From NCBI GenBank assembly GCA_019894875.1, contig JAGXNR010000061.1:1-16071 (forward strand): 16,071 nucleotides of DNA. The letters run 5' to 3'. Under the pieces are notes generated by a model, which saw nothing but the letters and a program-made list of their open reading frames with translations, did not search any database and had not been told where the DNA came from. This DNA comes from Promethearchaeota archaeon. GTDB lineage: Archaea; Asgardarchaeota; Lokiarchaeia; Sigynarchaeales; SOKP01. The position numbers and the translations under genes are program-made. Each line of letters begins with the position of its first letter. Positions within the stretch are counted from its first letter, which is position 1. This document shows positions 6,575-13,363 of this stretch, in pieces.

Positions 6575-8476
6575 TCATTTTGAGAGACTAAAAATAAATT
6601 CAGTCACACCACCTTCAATTTTTTTAAGTTTTTGAGTATAGCCTGAAGAATTAATGATATGAAGCATGGCTTTGTTTTCTAATAATATTGCCGCCCCAAA
6701 GCTTTTATAATTAAGTTCTCGCCCAATTTGAACAAGATATTGTAAAAGAAATTTAGAAATTCCTAATCCACGCCATTCTTTATGGACAACAAATAGCAAT
6801 TCTGCTAAAGAAGGTTGATGTGTCTTAAAAAAACCTCCCATCGCAACAATTTTTTCTTCCTTATTCATATTCGAGATTCCGACTAATATCATATCAGTTA
6901 AGTAATCAATATTAACCATAGGAGCAACTTTCTTATGCCGAAAATCTTTCATAGGAGTAAAAAATCTGAGGTATCGATCTCTATCATCAAGGGAATAATG
7001 CAACTCTTGTATTAATCTTTCATCAGTAGGTTTCACAGGTCGTATTTTAATTGTTTCATTATTTTTCAAGTGTAAAGTGGTTTCATATTTCTGAGGATAT
7101 ATAGCAACCCTTCCATCAATAGAAGTCGGTAAATTTTGATCTGAATAGATATAATTCCATTTCTTTGCTTGTTCTAGAAGAATTTCTCTAAAATCAGGGT
7201 GTGCGATATTAATCAGCTGCAGCACTCTGTCTCGTATAGATTTCCCGTATAGATCTGCTATGCCCCATTCTGAAACAACATAGTGAACATCCCCTCTTGT
7301 AATTACTACACCAGATCCAGGTTGAAGGAAAGGTACAATACGAGAAACCACAGTACCATCCTCTAATTTTGCTGTTGATGGGATTACCATTATAGGTTTT
7401 CCATATTTTGCACGAGCAGCACCTCGAACAAAATCCACTTGCCCTCCAATACCACTAAAAAACCTATGTCCGATTGAATCAGAATTCACCTGCCCCGTTA
7501 AATCAACAGAAAGAGCAGCGTTAATAGCAACTTGTCTTTTGTTTTGACTTATTATATATGGATCATTCGTATAGTCGCTTGGGTGAAATTCAACCATAGG
7601 ATTATTATTAACAAAGTCATATAGCCTTTTAGATCCCATGACAAATGAACATACTATTTTGTCTTTATGTAATGTCTTTTTTCTGCATGTAATAATCCCC
7701 TCTTCTACAAGATCTACTATCCCGTCTGAAAAAACTTCGCTATGAACACCTAAATCTTTTTTGTCTTTAAGTTCCGTGGTAACTGCATTTGGAATTATCC
7801 CTATGCCCATTTGAATAGTTGACTCATTTTCTATTAAAGAAGCAACGAATGTAGCAATTTTTTTTGCAGACTCATCAGCCTCTCCGTATTCATATTCAAT
7901 TATATCATGATTTGAAAGGATAAAAGCATCAATATCATCCATATGGATAAAAGAATCTCCTAAAGTCCTTGGCATTTTAGGATTTATTTCAGCTATAGTA
8001 AAATCTGAAGATTCCGTAAGAGGTTTAGCAATATCGACATTAATACCAAAGCTACAAAATCCATACTTGTCAGGGGGGCTTACTTGTATAAGAGCAGTAT
8101 CTAAATGCATCCTACCAGATTTAAATAGCTTAGGAATCTCTGATAATAACATAGGGGTATAATCTGCTTGCCCCCCTTTTATATATTTACGAAGCGATTT
8201 TCCTATAAAGAATGCATTATGCCTAAATAAATCCTCTATCCCTCCTGCAGTTTCATAATAGTCAAGATCACTTAAACTAAGAAAGTGTAAAATCTCAACA
8301 TCGGGAAGTTGTGGTCCAAGTGCTATTAATTTTTTAGTAAGATCAATAGGTTCTGCACAACCTGAATCGATAAATATCCGATTCCCTGGTTGAATGAATT
8401 TTTTAATAGCTTCCTCAGCGGAAACTTCTTTTTTTTTATACTTTTTTACAAGATTTTGGATTGAGCTATCGGACAA
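6575..8476 (-). CDS. Acetyl-CoA hydrolase/CoA-transferase fused to a GNAT acetyltransferase domain
   Basis: 633 residues in two parts. Residues 1 to about 460 match the acetyl-CoA hydrolase/4-hydroxybutyrate CoA-transferase family: GVHSEVFSDGIVDLVEEG, with Glu247 in the region of the family's catalytic glutamate, then GIGGQVDFVRGAARAKYGKP at about 341, and VVSEWGIADLYGKS. Residues from about 478 form a GNAT domain (IRPVKPTDERLIQELHYSL) with the acetyl-CoA loop WRGLGIS at Arg569. The CoA-transferase half would move CoA between acyl groups, and the GNAT half resembles protein-acetylation domains fused to acyl-CoA synthetases. The start is a TTG at 8476, with AAGGTG five bases upstream. It is divergent from the ICMT-like gene across a 135-bp region with repeats. 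Acceptor acid unknown. Confidence 0.88.
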   Translation of the reverse strand: MSDSSIQNLVKKYKKKEVSAEEAIKKFIQPGNRIFIDSGCAEPIDLTKKLIALGPQLPDVEILHFLSLSDLDYYETAGGIEDLFRHNAFFIGKSLRKYIKGGQADYTPMLLSEIPKLFKSGRMHLDTALIQVSPPDKYGFCSFGINVDIAKPLTESSDFTIAEINPKMPRTLGDSFIHMDDIDAFILSNHDIIEYEYGEADESAKKIATFVASLIENESTIQMGIGIIPNAVTTELKDKKDLGVHSEVFSDGIVDLVEEGIITCRKKTLHKDKIVCSFVMGSKRLYDFVNNNPMVEFHPSDYTNDPYIISQNKRQVAINAALSVDLTGQVNSDSIGHRFFSGIGGQVDFVRGAARAKYGKPIMVIPSTAKLEDGTVVSRIVPFLQPGSGVVITRGDVHYVVSEWGIADLYGKSIRDRVLQLINIAHPDFREILLEQAKKWNYIYSDQNLPTSIDGRVAIYPQKYETTLHLKNNETIKIRPVKPTDERLIQELHYSLDDRDRYLRFFTPMKDFRHKKVAPMVNIDYLTDMILVGISNMNKEEKIVAMGGFFKTHQPSLAELLFVVHKEWRGLGISKFLLQYLVQIGRELNYKSFGAAILLENKAMLHIINSSGYTQKLKKIEGGVTEFIFSLSK

Positions 8477-8526
8477 AAAAACACCTTAAATTCAAACTAC
8501 ATATAATTTAGTATCTAAGTTATTTT

Positions 8527-8588
8527 AAATATAATTGTAGGTTATTTTTACCTTTACAATTTTTAGCTAATTTTCAAATATAATTGTA
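8527..8588. promoter_or_regulatory. Repeated AATTGTA elements in a divergent promoter region
   Basis: AAATATAATTGTA occurs twice in direct orientation, at 8527-8539 and 8576-8588, 49 bases apart. A reverse copy of its core (TTTACAATT) lies between them near 8552-8562, making an imperfect inverted repeat with the first copy. The region separates the CoA-transferase/GNAT gene from the ICMT-like gene. This is a candidate operator or paired core promoter; AT-richness makes chance a real alternative. Confidence 0.4.
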
Positions 8589-8611
8589 AATATGATTCCT
8601 TAGAGCTAACT

Positions 8612-9244
8612 ATGTATATCATTTTTTTGGTATGTATCGTAGGAATGGTCCTTTTAATACCTGTGTATTTTTTATCAGTTGAACATCTAAGATTACAAGA
8701 AAAATACGGCAAAAAGAAAGGATTACAAATCACCGAGATTTATGGTTTAATTTCAGGATGGGGATTCTTTATATTTCTATTTGGCATTTGGATCTCTTTT
8801 CAACCCAAGTTTGAAATCCCTATTTTTCAATATAATTTAGTTATAATTAGTTATCCAATTCCCTTATTTCATTTAATACTCGCCCTCCCTATAATTTCAA
8901 CGGGTGCTTGGTTTGGAATTGTAGGAGTAAAGGAGGTTACCTTAAAAGTTGCTGAAACTCATAGACCCGTAGAGGTTATTAGCACGGGAATTTATTCCAA
9001 GATACGTCACCCACAATATTTTGGAGCGATATTATCTCATATTGGGATTTCTTTACTGCTTTCCTCACTTTTTTCCATCTTATCAACACCACTTATAATT
9101 GTAGTCCTTTTTTTGTTCTCTTGGAAAGAGGAAAAAGAACTATTAAGAGAATTTGGCAAAGAATATGAAAAGTACCTAGATAAAACACCTATGCTAATAC
9201 CTAGAGTAAGAATAAAGAAATTCAGAAAAAAAAATATGCAATAA
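8612..9244 (+). CDS. ICMT/PEMT-like membrane methyltransferase
   Basis: 210 residues with about five membrane segments: roughly 1-22, 43-62, 76-102, 137-155 and 156-171. The C-terminal half carries the signature of isoprenylcysteine carboxyl methyltransferase and phospholipid N-methyltransferases: STGIYSKIRHPQYFGA (RHP at 132-134), WKEEKELLREFG, and EYEKYLDKTPMLIPR. In this family the RHP and Glu residues bind S-adenosylmethionine at the membrane face. Whether the substrate is a prenylated cysteine, a lipid or a small isoprenoid cannot be told from sequence. Prenylated small GTPases in Asgard archaea would make the first idea attractive, but no prenyltransferase is nearby. The ATG at 8612 follows AGAGCTAACT without a strong ribosome site. 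The C-terminus is very basic. Confidence 0.85.
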   Translation: MYIIFLVCIVGMVLLIPVYFLSVEHLRLQEKYGKKKGLQITEIYGLISGWGFFIFLFGIWISFQPKFEIPIFQYNLVIISYPIPLFHLILALPIISTGAWFGIVGVKEVTLKVAETHRPVEVISTGIYSKIRHPQYFGAILSHIGISLLLSSLFSILSTPLIIVVLFLFSWKEEKELLREFGKEYEKYLDKTPMLIPRVRIKKFRKKNMQ

Positions 9245-9355
9245 TCCAAAATTTTCCACTATCGTACATAATCATAAACTATAATAAACAATAATAAATA
9301 TCTAAATTCCTTCTACCATTTATAGAAAAGACATTTACAATTTCTAAGTTTTCAC

Positions 9356-9685
9356 ATGGGCAGCGATAAAGTTGAGGTTGAAGATATAGAGGCATTTATT
9401 GATGGATTGATAAATTCCTTTGATACTCTAGGGGATATTGATCCAAGTCAAGCAAAAGGTTTTCAAGCACAACTAGCAAAGGCTATATCTGATTTGAGAA
9501 CAAAAAGAGCAGATAAAATAGAACCTCTTCCTAAACATATTGGAAAAGTGGATCTTAAAGCGTTATTATTAAGCGAGTTAGAAGCTCTTCAAGATGATTT
9601 AGATTCTGCTGATTACAATCAGAGAGCTAAATTTAAATTGGTCCAAAAAATTGCACTAGTACGAGAACAGATAAATTCAATGTAA
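9356..9685 (+). CDS. Small helical hypothetical protein, 109 aa
   Basis: No family recognised. The protein is soluble, acidic in its first third (EVEDIEAFIDGLINSF, DIDPSQAKGF), has a short central loop with PLPKHIGKVD, and ends in a long helix suited to coiled-coil packing (LLLSELEALQDDLDSADYNQ, then RAKFKLVQKIALVREQINSM). No ribosome site is visible before the ATG, but TTTATAG at 9319-9325 lies about 35 bases upstream, so a short-leader or leaderless transcript is likely. It lies between the ICMT-like gene and the TatD gene on the same strand, 47 bases from the latter's proposed start. Confidence 0.65.
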   Translation: MGSDKVEVEDIEAFIDGLINSFDTLGDIDPSQAKGFQAQLAKAISDLRTKRADKIEPLPKHIGKVDLKALLLSELEALQDDLDSADYNQRAKFKLVQKIALVREQINSM

Positions 9686-9732
9686 ATTCTGTTTTCTTGT
9701 CATATAATTAAAACCATGATGAGGTTGTTGAA

Positions 9733-10488
9733 ATTCTTATTGATATCCATTGTCATGCAAATTTGTATCTAACAATAGATGAAATCTTAGATGAAGCTAG
9801 AAATGTGGGTGTTGAAAAGATACTCGCTGTTTCGATTAGCACCATTAGTTTAGAACGGATCTTAGAAATCTCTAGTATGTATAATGAGATTTATCCTGCA
9901 TTAGGTATCCATCCTGAAGAAGTACAGATGAATAAAGAAATTGAAAATCAATTAAATTCTGTACTAAACACTATTAGAACTAATAAAGAGAAAATTTGTG
10001 CAATCGGTGAAATCGGGTTAGACCATCATTATGTTAAAAACCAAGAACTGTATCCATTGCAGAAAATTATTTTCGAAAAGATGCTTTCACTCGCTCAAGA
10101 ATTAGAATTACCCATTAATTTGCATACAAAAGGAGCAGAAAAGATTGTTTTTGATATGCTCCCATCTTACACAATTCCAAATATAAATGTTCATTGGTAT
10201 TCGGGACCAGAGGAATTTTTAAAACTAGGTATTGAAAGGGGTTATTATTTCTCTATTACACCAGCGATTAGTTATTCGCCTGTTGTAAGGAAGACGGTTT
10301 CAATGGTTAACATAGATCATCTACTTTTAGAAAGTGACGGTCCCGTGAAATATTCAGGAAAACTGGGTACACCAGCAATGATTAGAGATGTTCTTAAATC
10401 TATTTCAACATTGAAGGATGTTCCTGTTAATGAATTAGAAAATCAAATATATGAAAACACTAAAGAAATCTTTCCCAAAATGTTTTGA
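9733..10488 (+). CDS. tatD: TatD-family metal-dependent DNase, apparent ATT start
   Basis: 251 residues when begun at ATT 9733. This gives LIDIHCHAN at residues 2-10, the universal TatD N-terminus with the His6-x-His8 metal pair. Other metal ligands are Glu93 in GEIGLDHH, His131 in NLHTKGAE, His154 in VHWYSG and Asp202 in LLESDGP, so the active site is complete. TatD enzymes are 3'-5' exonucleases or hydrolases linked to DNA repair or degradation. No ATG, GTG or TTG exists in frame between the upstream TAA (9709) and codon 11; the first is TTG at 9763, which would delete the metal-binding HxH. GAGG at 9721-9724 lies eight bases before the ATT, a good ribosome-site distance. Either AUU initiation or a sequencing error (ATG read as ATT) explains this. 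Confidence 0.88.
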   Translation: MLIDIHCHANLYLTIDEILDEARNVGVEKILAVSISTISLERILEISSMYNEIYPALGIHPEEVQMNKEIENQLNSVLNTIRTNKEKICAIGEIGLDHHYVKNQELYPLQKIIFEKMLSLAQELELPINLHTKGAEKIVFDMLPSYTIPNINVHWYSGPEEFLKLGIERGYYFSITPAISYSPVVRKTVSMVNIDHLLLESDGPVKYSGKLGTPAMIRDVLKSISTLKDVPVNELENQIYENTKEIFPKMF

Positions 10489-10502
10489 ATACGATAATCT
10501 TA

Positions 10503-11501
10503 TTATATTAGGTCTCTTATTTCTTCAGGAAATTGTTCGCCTTTAATTTTCATTCGGTTTAACATTTCCTGAGTCTCAGATATTGTGTTTCCATAAATAT
10601 GGAGTGAATTACTGAAATCTAAATAATGGCCAATCTCAACATTTAATTTCTCAGCAATATTTTTTTGAATTCTTATCATACCATTTACATTTGCTTCCCA
10701 CGCTCGAAATAAATCCCGACTTCTCCAGGTTGTCTGCATTATCAATTTTCCTTCTTTAATACGCATAAATATTCTCTGGAGACAGGGGGGATCAATATGA
10801 TAAGGATCTACCAAAGGACGCCAGGTGATTGCCTGTGCTCTACGAGAGTAAGGTTTTTCTTTTAATTTTTGGACAATATATTCCATTTGGTTAATTCTTG
10901 GAAAACTCAAAGCAGCAATAGGAATTTTATCTATTTGAAACTGCTCTGAGATCTTTTTATCTAAATCTAATTCAATTTCATTATTTAATTTCCAGATATT
11001 TGATTCTGGAGTACTTTTAACTTTCTCTACTCTTGCCAACTTTTTATGATTTTTTACAAACTCATTATCAACAAATTCTAAATCATAATTCTTATGAATA
11101 GAATCCTCAAGTGAAAATGGGGCATAATTAAATATTCTGTCATGATAAGAATAAGGAAAACTAACACCTGAATCATATAATAAATGATCGTTAGTGCCAT
11201 TCATGATCTCTTCAATATAACCACTTTGAATAGAGCCGATTAAATAAGTGTCTGCCATACATCCAAAAATCTCATATGAATTCCCAAATTTTGATTTGAT
11301 CTTCAAAACTTTACCTTTCCGCATAATAGGATTGCTTAATGGATCGGTTATCTCTATTAATACTGTAGCATCTTTAGAAGGAGGATCTCCTTCCTTATCA
11401 TATTCAGTTTTAATATTATCACCGTTATATAACACTTGACCTATGGCTGATAGCCAGGCGTCTCTTACATTGCTCTTTGAAATATAGAATACTTTTGCCA
11501 T
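10503..11501 (-). CDS. thyA: ThyA-family thymidylate synthase
   Basis: 332 residues. The C-terminal two thirds carry the ThyA active site: SRRAQAITWRP (Arg220, Arg221), the nucleophile Cys240 in DPPCLQ, TTWRSRDLFRAWEAN with Asp263 and Asn271, and SLHIYG with His301 and Tyr303. Keeping Asn271, where dCMP-hydroxymethylases have Asp, supports dUMP as substrate. The expected reaction is dUMP to dTMP, with a folate or archaeal pterin one-carbon donor. It is longer than bacterial ThyA (about 264 residues), with a distinctive N-terminal part of about 190 residues that I cannot match in detail; parts of it (YLIGSIQSGYIEEI) may correspond to the archaeal ThyA N-terminal domain. It starts at ATG 11501 and is convergent with tatD, 14 bases apart. 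Confidence 0.85.
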   Translation of the reverse strand: MAKVFYISKSNVRDAWLSAIGQVLYNGDNIKTEYDKEGDPPSKDATVLIEITDPLSNPIMRKGKVLKIKSKFGNSYEIFGCMADTYLIGSIQSGYIEEIMNGTNDHLLYDSGVSFPYSYHDRIFNYAPFSLEDSIHKNYDLEFVDNEFVKNHKKLARVEKVKSTPESNIWKLNNEIELDLDKKISEQFQIDKIPIAALSFPRINQMEYIVQKLKEKPYSRRAQAITWRPLVDPYHIDPPCLQRIFMRIKEGKLIMQTTWRSRDLFRAWEANVNGMIRIQKNIAEKLNVEIGHYLDFSNSLHIYGNTISETQEMLNRMKIKGEQFPEEIRDLI

Positions 11502-11609
11502 TATGATCCACTTTTTTAAAGTTTTAATTTCTACTAAAAATTTATTATTAAATATCTAATAAAATCCAATTGAGTATTAGAATTTAATAAAATGCTTTTT
11601 CTAGATAAA

Positions 11610-11618
11610 TTTATAATA
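11610..11618 (+). promoter_or_regulatory. Probable TATA box for the 57-aa peptide gene
   Basis: TTTATAATA lies 56 bases before the ATG of the peptide gene. Transcription about 25-30 bases downstream would give a leader of some 25 bases that includes the AAAGGTT ribosome site. Assigned by position and sequence only. Confidence 0.35.
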
Positions 11619-11665
11619 GCTGAACTTTCATTATTTTAATAAATATCTAAATAAAGGTTAATAAC

Positions 11666-11839
11666 ATGGGTTTTGGAAAAAAATTGAAGAAAGGTATTGC
11701 CAAAGCTGCTGGGGGAATTGTGGAAAGTGTAACAGGATCAGAAGCAGCAGGTAAAGGTGTGAAAAAAGCAGTCAAAAAAGGTAGTGTCAAAAAAGGTATC
11801 AAAGAAGCAGTTGAAGAAGCAACTGAAGATGATGATTAA
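11666..11839 (+). CDS. 57-aa lysine/glycine-rich small protein, possibly membrane-active peptide
   Basis: ATG at 11666 with a good AAAGGTT ribosome site seven bases upstream; TAA at 11837-11839. The protein begins MGFGKKLKKGIAKAAGGIVE, then SVTGSEAAGKGVKKAVKKGS, then VKKGIKEAVEEATEDDD. The N-terminal 23 residues would form a cationic amphipathic helix like many membrane-active peptides. The motif K-K-G or G-V-K-K recurs every 9-13 residues, and the last dozen residues are strongly acidic, as a masking tail might be. No signal peptide or cysteine. A T9 tract lies 36 bases after the stop. Composition differs clearly from the neighbouring proteins. A nucleic-acid-binding role is an alternative. 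Function unknown. Confidence 0.7.
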   Translation: MGFGKKLKKGIAKAAGGIVESVTGSEAAGKGVKKAVKKGSVKKGIKEAVEEATEDDD

Positions 11840-11875
11840 ATTCTAATCCTCTAAACGACTGATAGAAATTTATCA

Positions 11876-11884
11876 TTTTTTTTT
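11876..11884 (+). terminator. Poly-T terminator of the 57-aa peptide gene
   Basis: A run of nine T, 36 bases after the stop codon and followed by further T-rich sequence. It separates the peptide gene from the beta-grasp gene downstream. Confidence 0.5.
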
Positions 11885-11989
11885 AAATTTTTATACTAAT
11901 CCTACTATTTTCTTATATAATCATAGCATTAAATTTTTAATAATTATAATATATTGAATTAATAGAAAATATCAAACAAAGAGTTACAT

Positions 11990-12283
11990 GTGAATATGCA
12001 ATTAAAGCTTGAATTTTCTCCACCTTTTAATGAAATTACTAAAACATTATTTGAGACCTTTGAATTTGAAGAGGAATTAACATTATCAGAATTAATTGAG
12101 TTTTTTGAACAAAAATTTGAAGGCTTTAGTGAATTAGTTTGGGATAAAGGGAATAAGGGAGTGTTTAGTAAGTTTTTATCAATTATTATTAATGGTCGAA
12201 GTTATCAGCATGATAAATTCTTAGAAACAAAATTAAAAGATGGAGACCAAATTGTTTTTATCTATATATATTTTGGTGGATAA
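11990..12283 (+). CDS. MoaD/ThiS/SAMP-like beta-grasp protein with C-terminal Gly-Gly
   Basis: 97 residues with the ubiquitin-like beta-grasp plan: a first strand (MQLKLEFSPPF), a helix in LTLSELIEFFEQKFEGF, a strand with FLSIIINGRSY, then LETKLKDGDQIVFIYIYFGG. The chain ends exactly in Gly-Gly, as in MoaD, ThiS, Urm1 and archaeal SAMPs, where the last glycine is adenylated by an E1-like enzyme for sulfur transfer or protein conjugation. KDGDQIVFI is the usual MoaD landmark. No molybdopterin, thiamine or E1-like gene is in the window, so sulfur carrier or protein modifier cannot be decided. The GTG at 11990 gives the longest form; ATG at 11996 (MQLKL) matches family N-termini better and may be the true start. 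It converges on the CTP-transferase operon. Confidence 0.8.
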   Translation: MNMQLKLEFSPPFNEITKTLFETFEFEEELTLSELIEFFEQKFEGFSELVWDKGNKGVFSKFLSIIINGRSYQHDKFLETKLKDGDQIVFIYIYFGG

Positions 12284-12299
12284 GACTCTTTAAAATAAT

Positions 12300-13328
12300 C
12301 TAAATAATATAAATTATCCACATTCCAAATCCTGTTAAGAATGGATTTAAGATGTTGTCTGAAATATTCTTAGCAAAAGCATCTACTATTAAAAAGAATA
12401 AAGTAGCTATACTTGCCATTATAAACATTTTTACCATACTTACTGGCATCCAGGGGGAATATATAATTGAGATAATTAGGACTATTAAAAAGGTAGATAA
12501 TCCTCCTACGATCAATCCTTCAACCGTTTTTTCTGGATTTGTTCTCAGACGATGTGTTCCATATTTTTTTCCAATTACACAGGCCATGGCGTCAGCCCCA
12601 GTTGTTATTAAGACAATTGCTCCAAAAATGGGAAAAGGCATAAATAGAAAAGGTGTGAAAGATAATGCTAAAGGTGTAGAAGCGATAAAAGTATATTGTT
12701 CTTCCTTTCTCATCCCTAAATACCATCTCGTTGACCATTTTGGGAGCATATAGAATTTATTTAATCGAATTAGGTCTCCAATTTGAAACATAATAACAAA
12801 TCCAAAACCAATGGTAATAATTAACCAGTATGAGAAACTGTAATTATCTAAACCCCATTGGGCTAAAATTCCAATATCATCTAAGATAAGCCCTAATGAC
12901 CAAAAAAAGAAGATCACAAAACAAGTAAAGATATGAAGACCTTTTCTAGTCACCTCACTCTTCAAATCGTCCACAAAATTCTTATTGAACTCTTCACAAT
13001 ATTTATTGTAATCTCTTTCTGCCATGATTTCGGGATTTCTCCATGCAATAGTTCCATTATAAATAAACACAATTGCCCATGCTCCAATTTCAAAGATAAG
13101 AAGAGTTGATGTAAAGAACCATAAGAAATTCAATGATTCTTTGCTTAGGGAGGGAGAATGAAATTGATATATAAAAGGAAATAAAATCCCCGAAACCAAA
13201 AATAATATAGCAATTAAAATCTCGTTTAGGAATAGATTGTTTTCAATTTTTATTTTTCTGTTTTTAATTGAATAAATCAATGTTAAAATTGAAAATCCTA
13301 TGAAAATTATAACGGTTGGCAAGTACAT
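12300..13328 (-). CDS. DGK1/dolichol-kinase/CDP-alcohol-synthase-like membrane protein, paralog A
   Basis: 342 residues with about eight or nine membrane segments. It belongs to the CTP-using phosphatidate cytidylyltransferase/DGK1/SEC59 superfamily: TRKGLHIF with Arg128, Lys129 and His132 on the cytoplasmic side; GADAMACVIGKKYGTHRLRT with Asp246; PEKTVEGLIVGG with Lys267 and Glu270; and SDNILNPFLTG near the C-terminus. The RKxxH motif points to the CTP-dependent lipid-alcohol kinase branch (diacylglycerol or polyprenol kinases). In an archaeon the substrate could be a polyprenol or unsaturated archaeol precursor. A similar gene lies 35 bases upstream, probably in one operon. The family is solid; the exact substrate is not. 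Confidence 0.8.
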   Translation of the reverse strand: MYLPTVIIFIGFSILTLIYSIKNRKIKIENNLFLNEILIAILFLVSGILFPFIYQFHSPSLSKESLNFLWFFTSTLLIFEIGAWAIVFIYNGTIAWRNPEIMAERDYNKYCEEFNKNFVDDLKSEVTRKGLHIFTCFVIFFFWSLGLILDDIGILAQWGLDNYSFSYWLIITIGFGFVIMFQIGDLIRLNKFYMLPKWSTRWYLGMRKEEQYTFIASTPLALSFTPFLFMPFPIFGAIVLITTGADAMACVIGKKYGTHRLRTNPEKTVEGLIVGGLSTFLIVLIISIIYSPWMPVSMVKMFIMASIATLFFLIVDAFAKNISDNILNPFLTGFGMWIIYII

Positions 13329-13363
13329 TTTCTTAATTATTAATGTTAAATATTCTTAATATG

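Noticed and set aside
3052..11650. Recurrent TATCTAA in several gaps
   Set aside because: About four copies per strand are expected by chance at this base composition, and its distance to start codons is not constant.
12352..12753. 133-codon open frame on the plus strand
   Set aside because: Lies entirely inside the CTP-transferase-like gene on the opposite strand, which has full family motifs.
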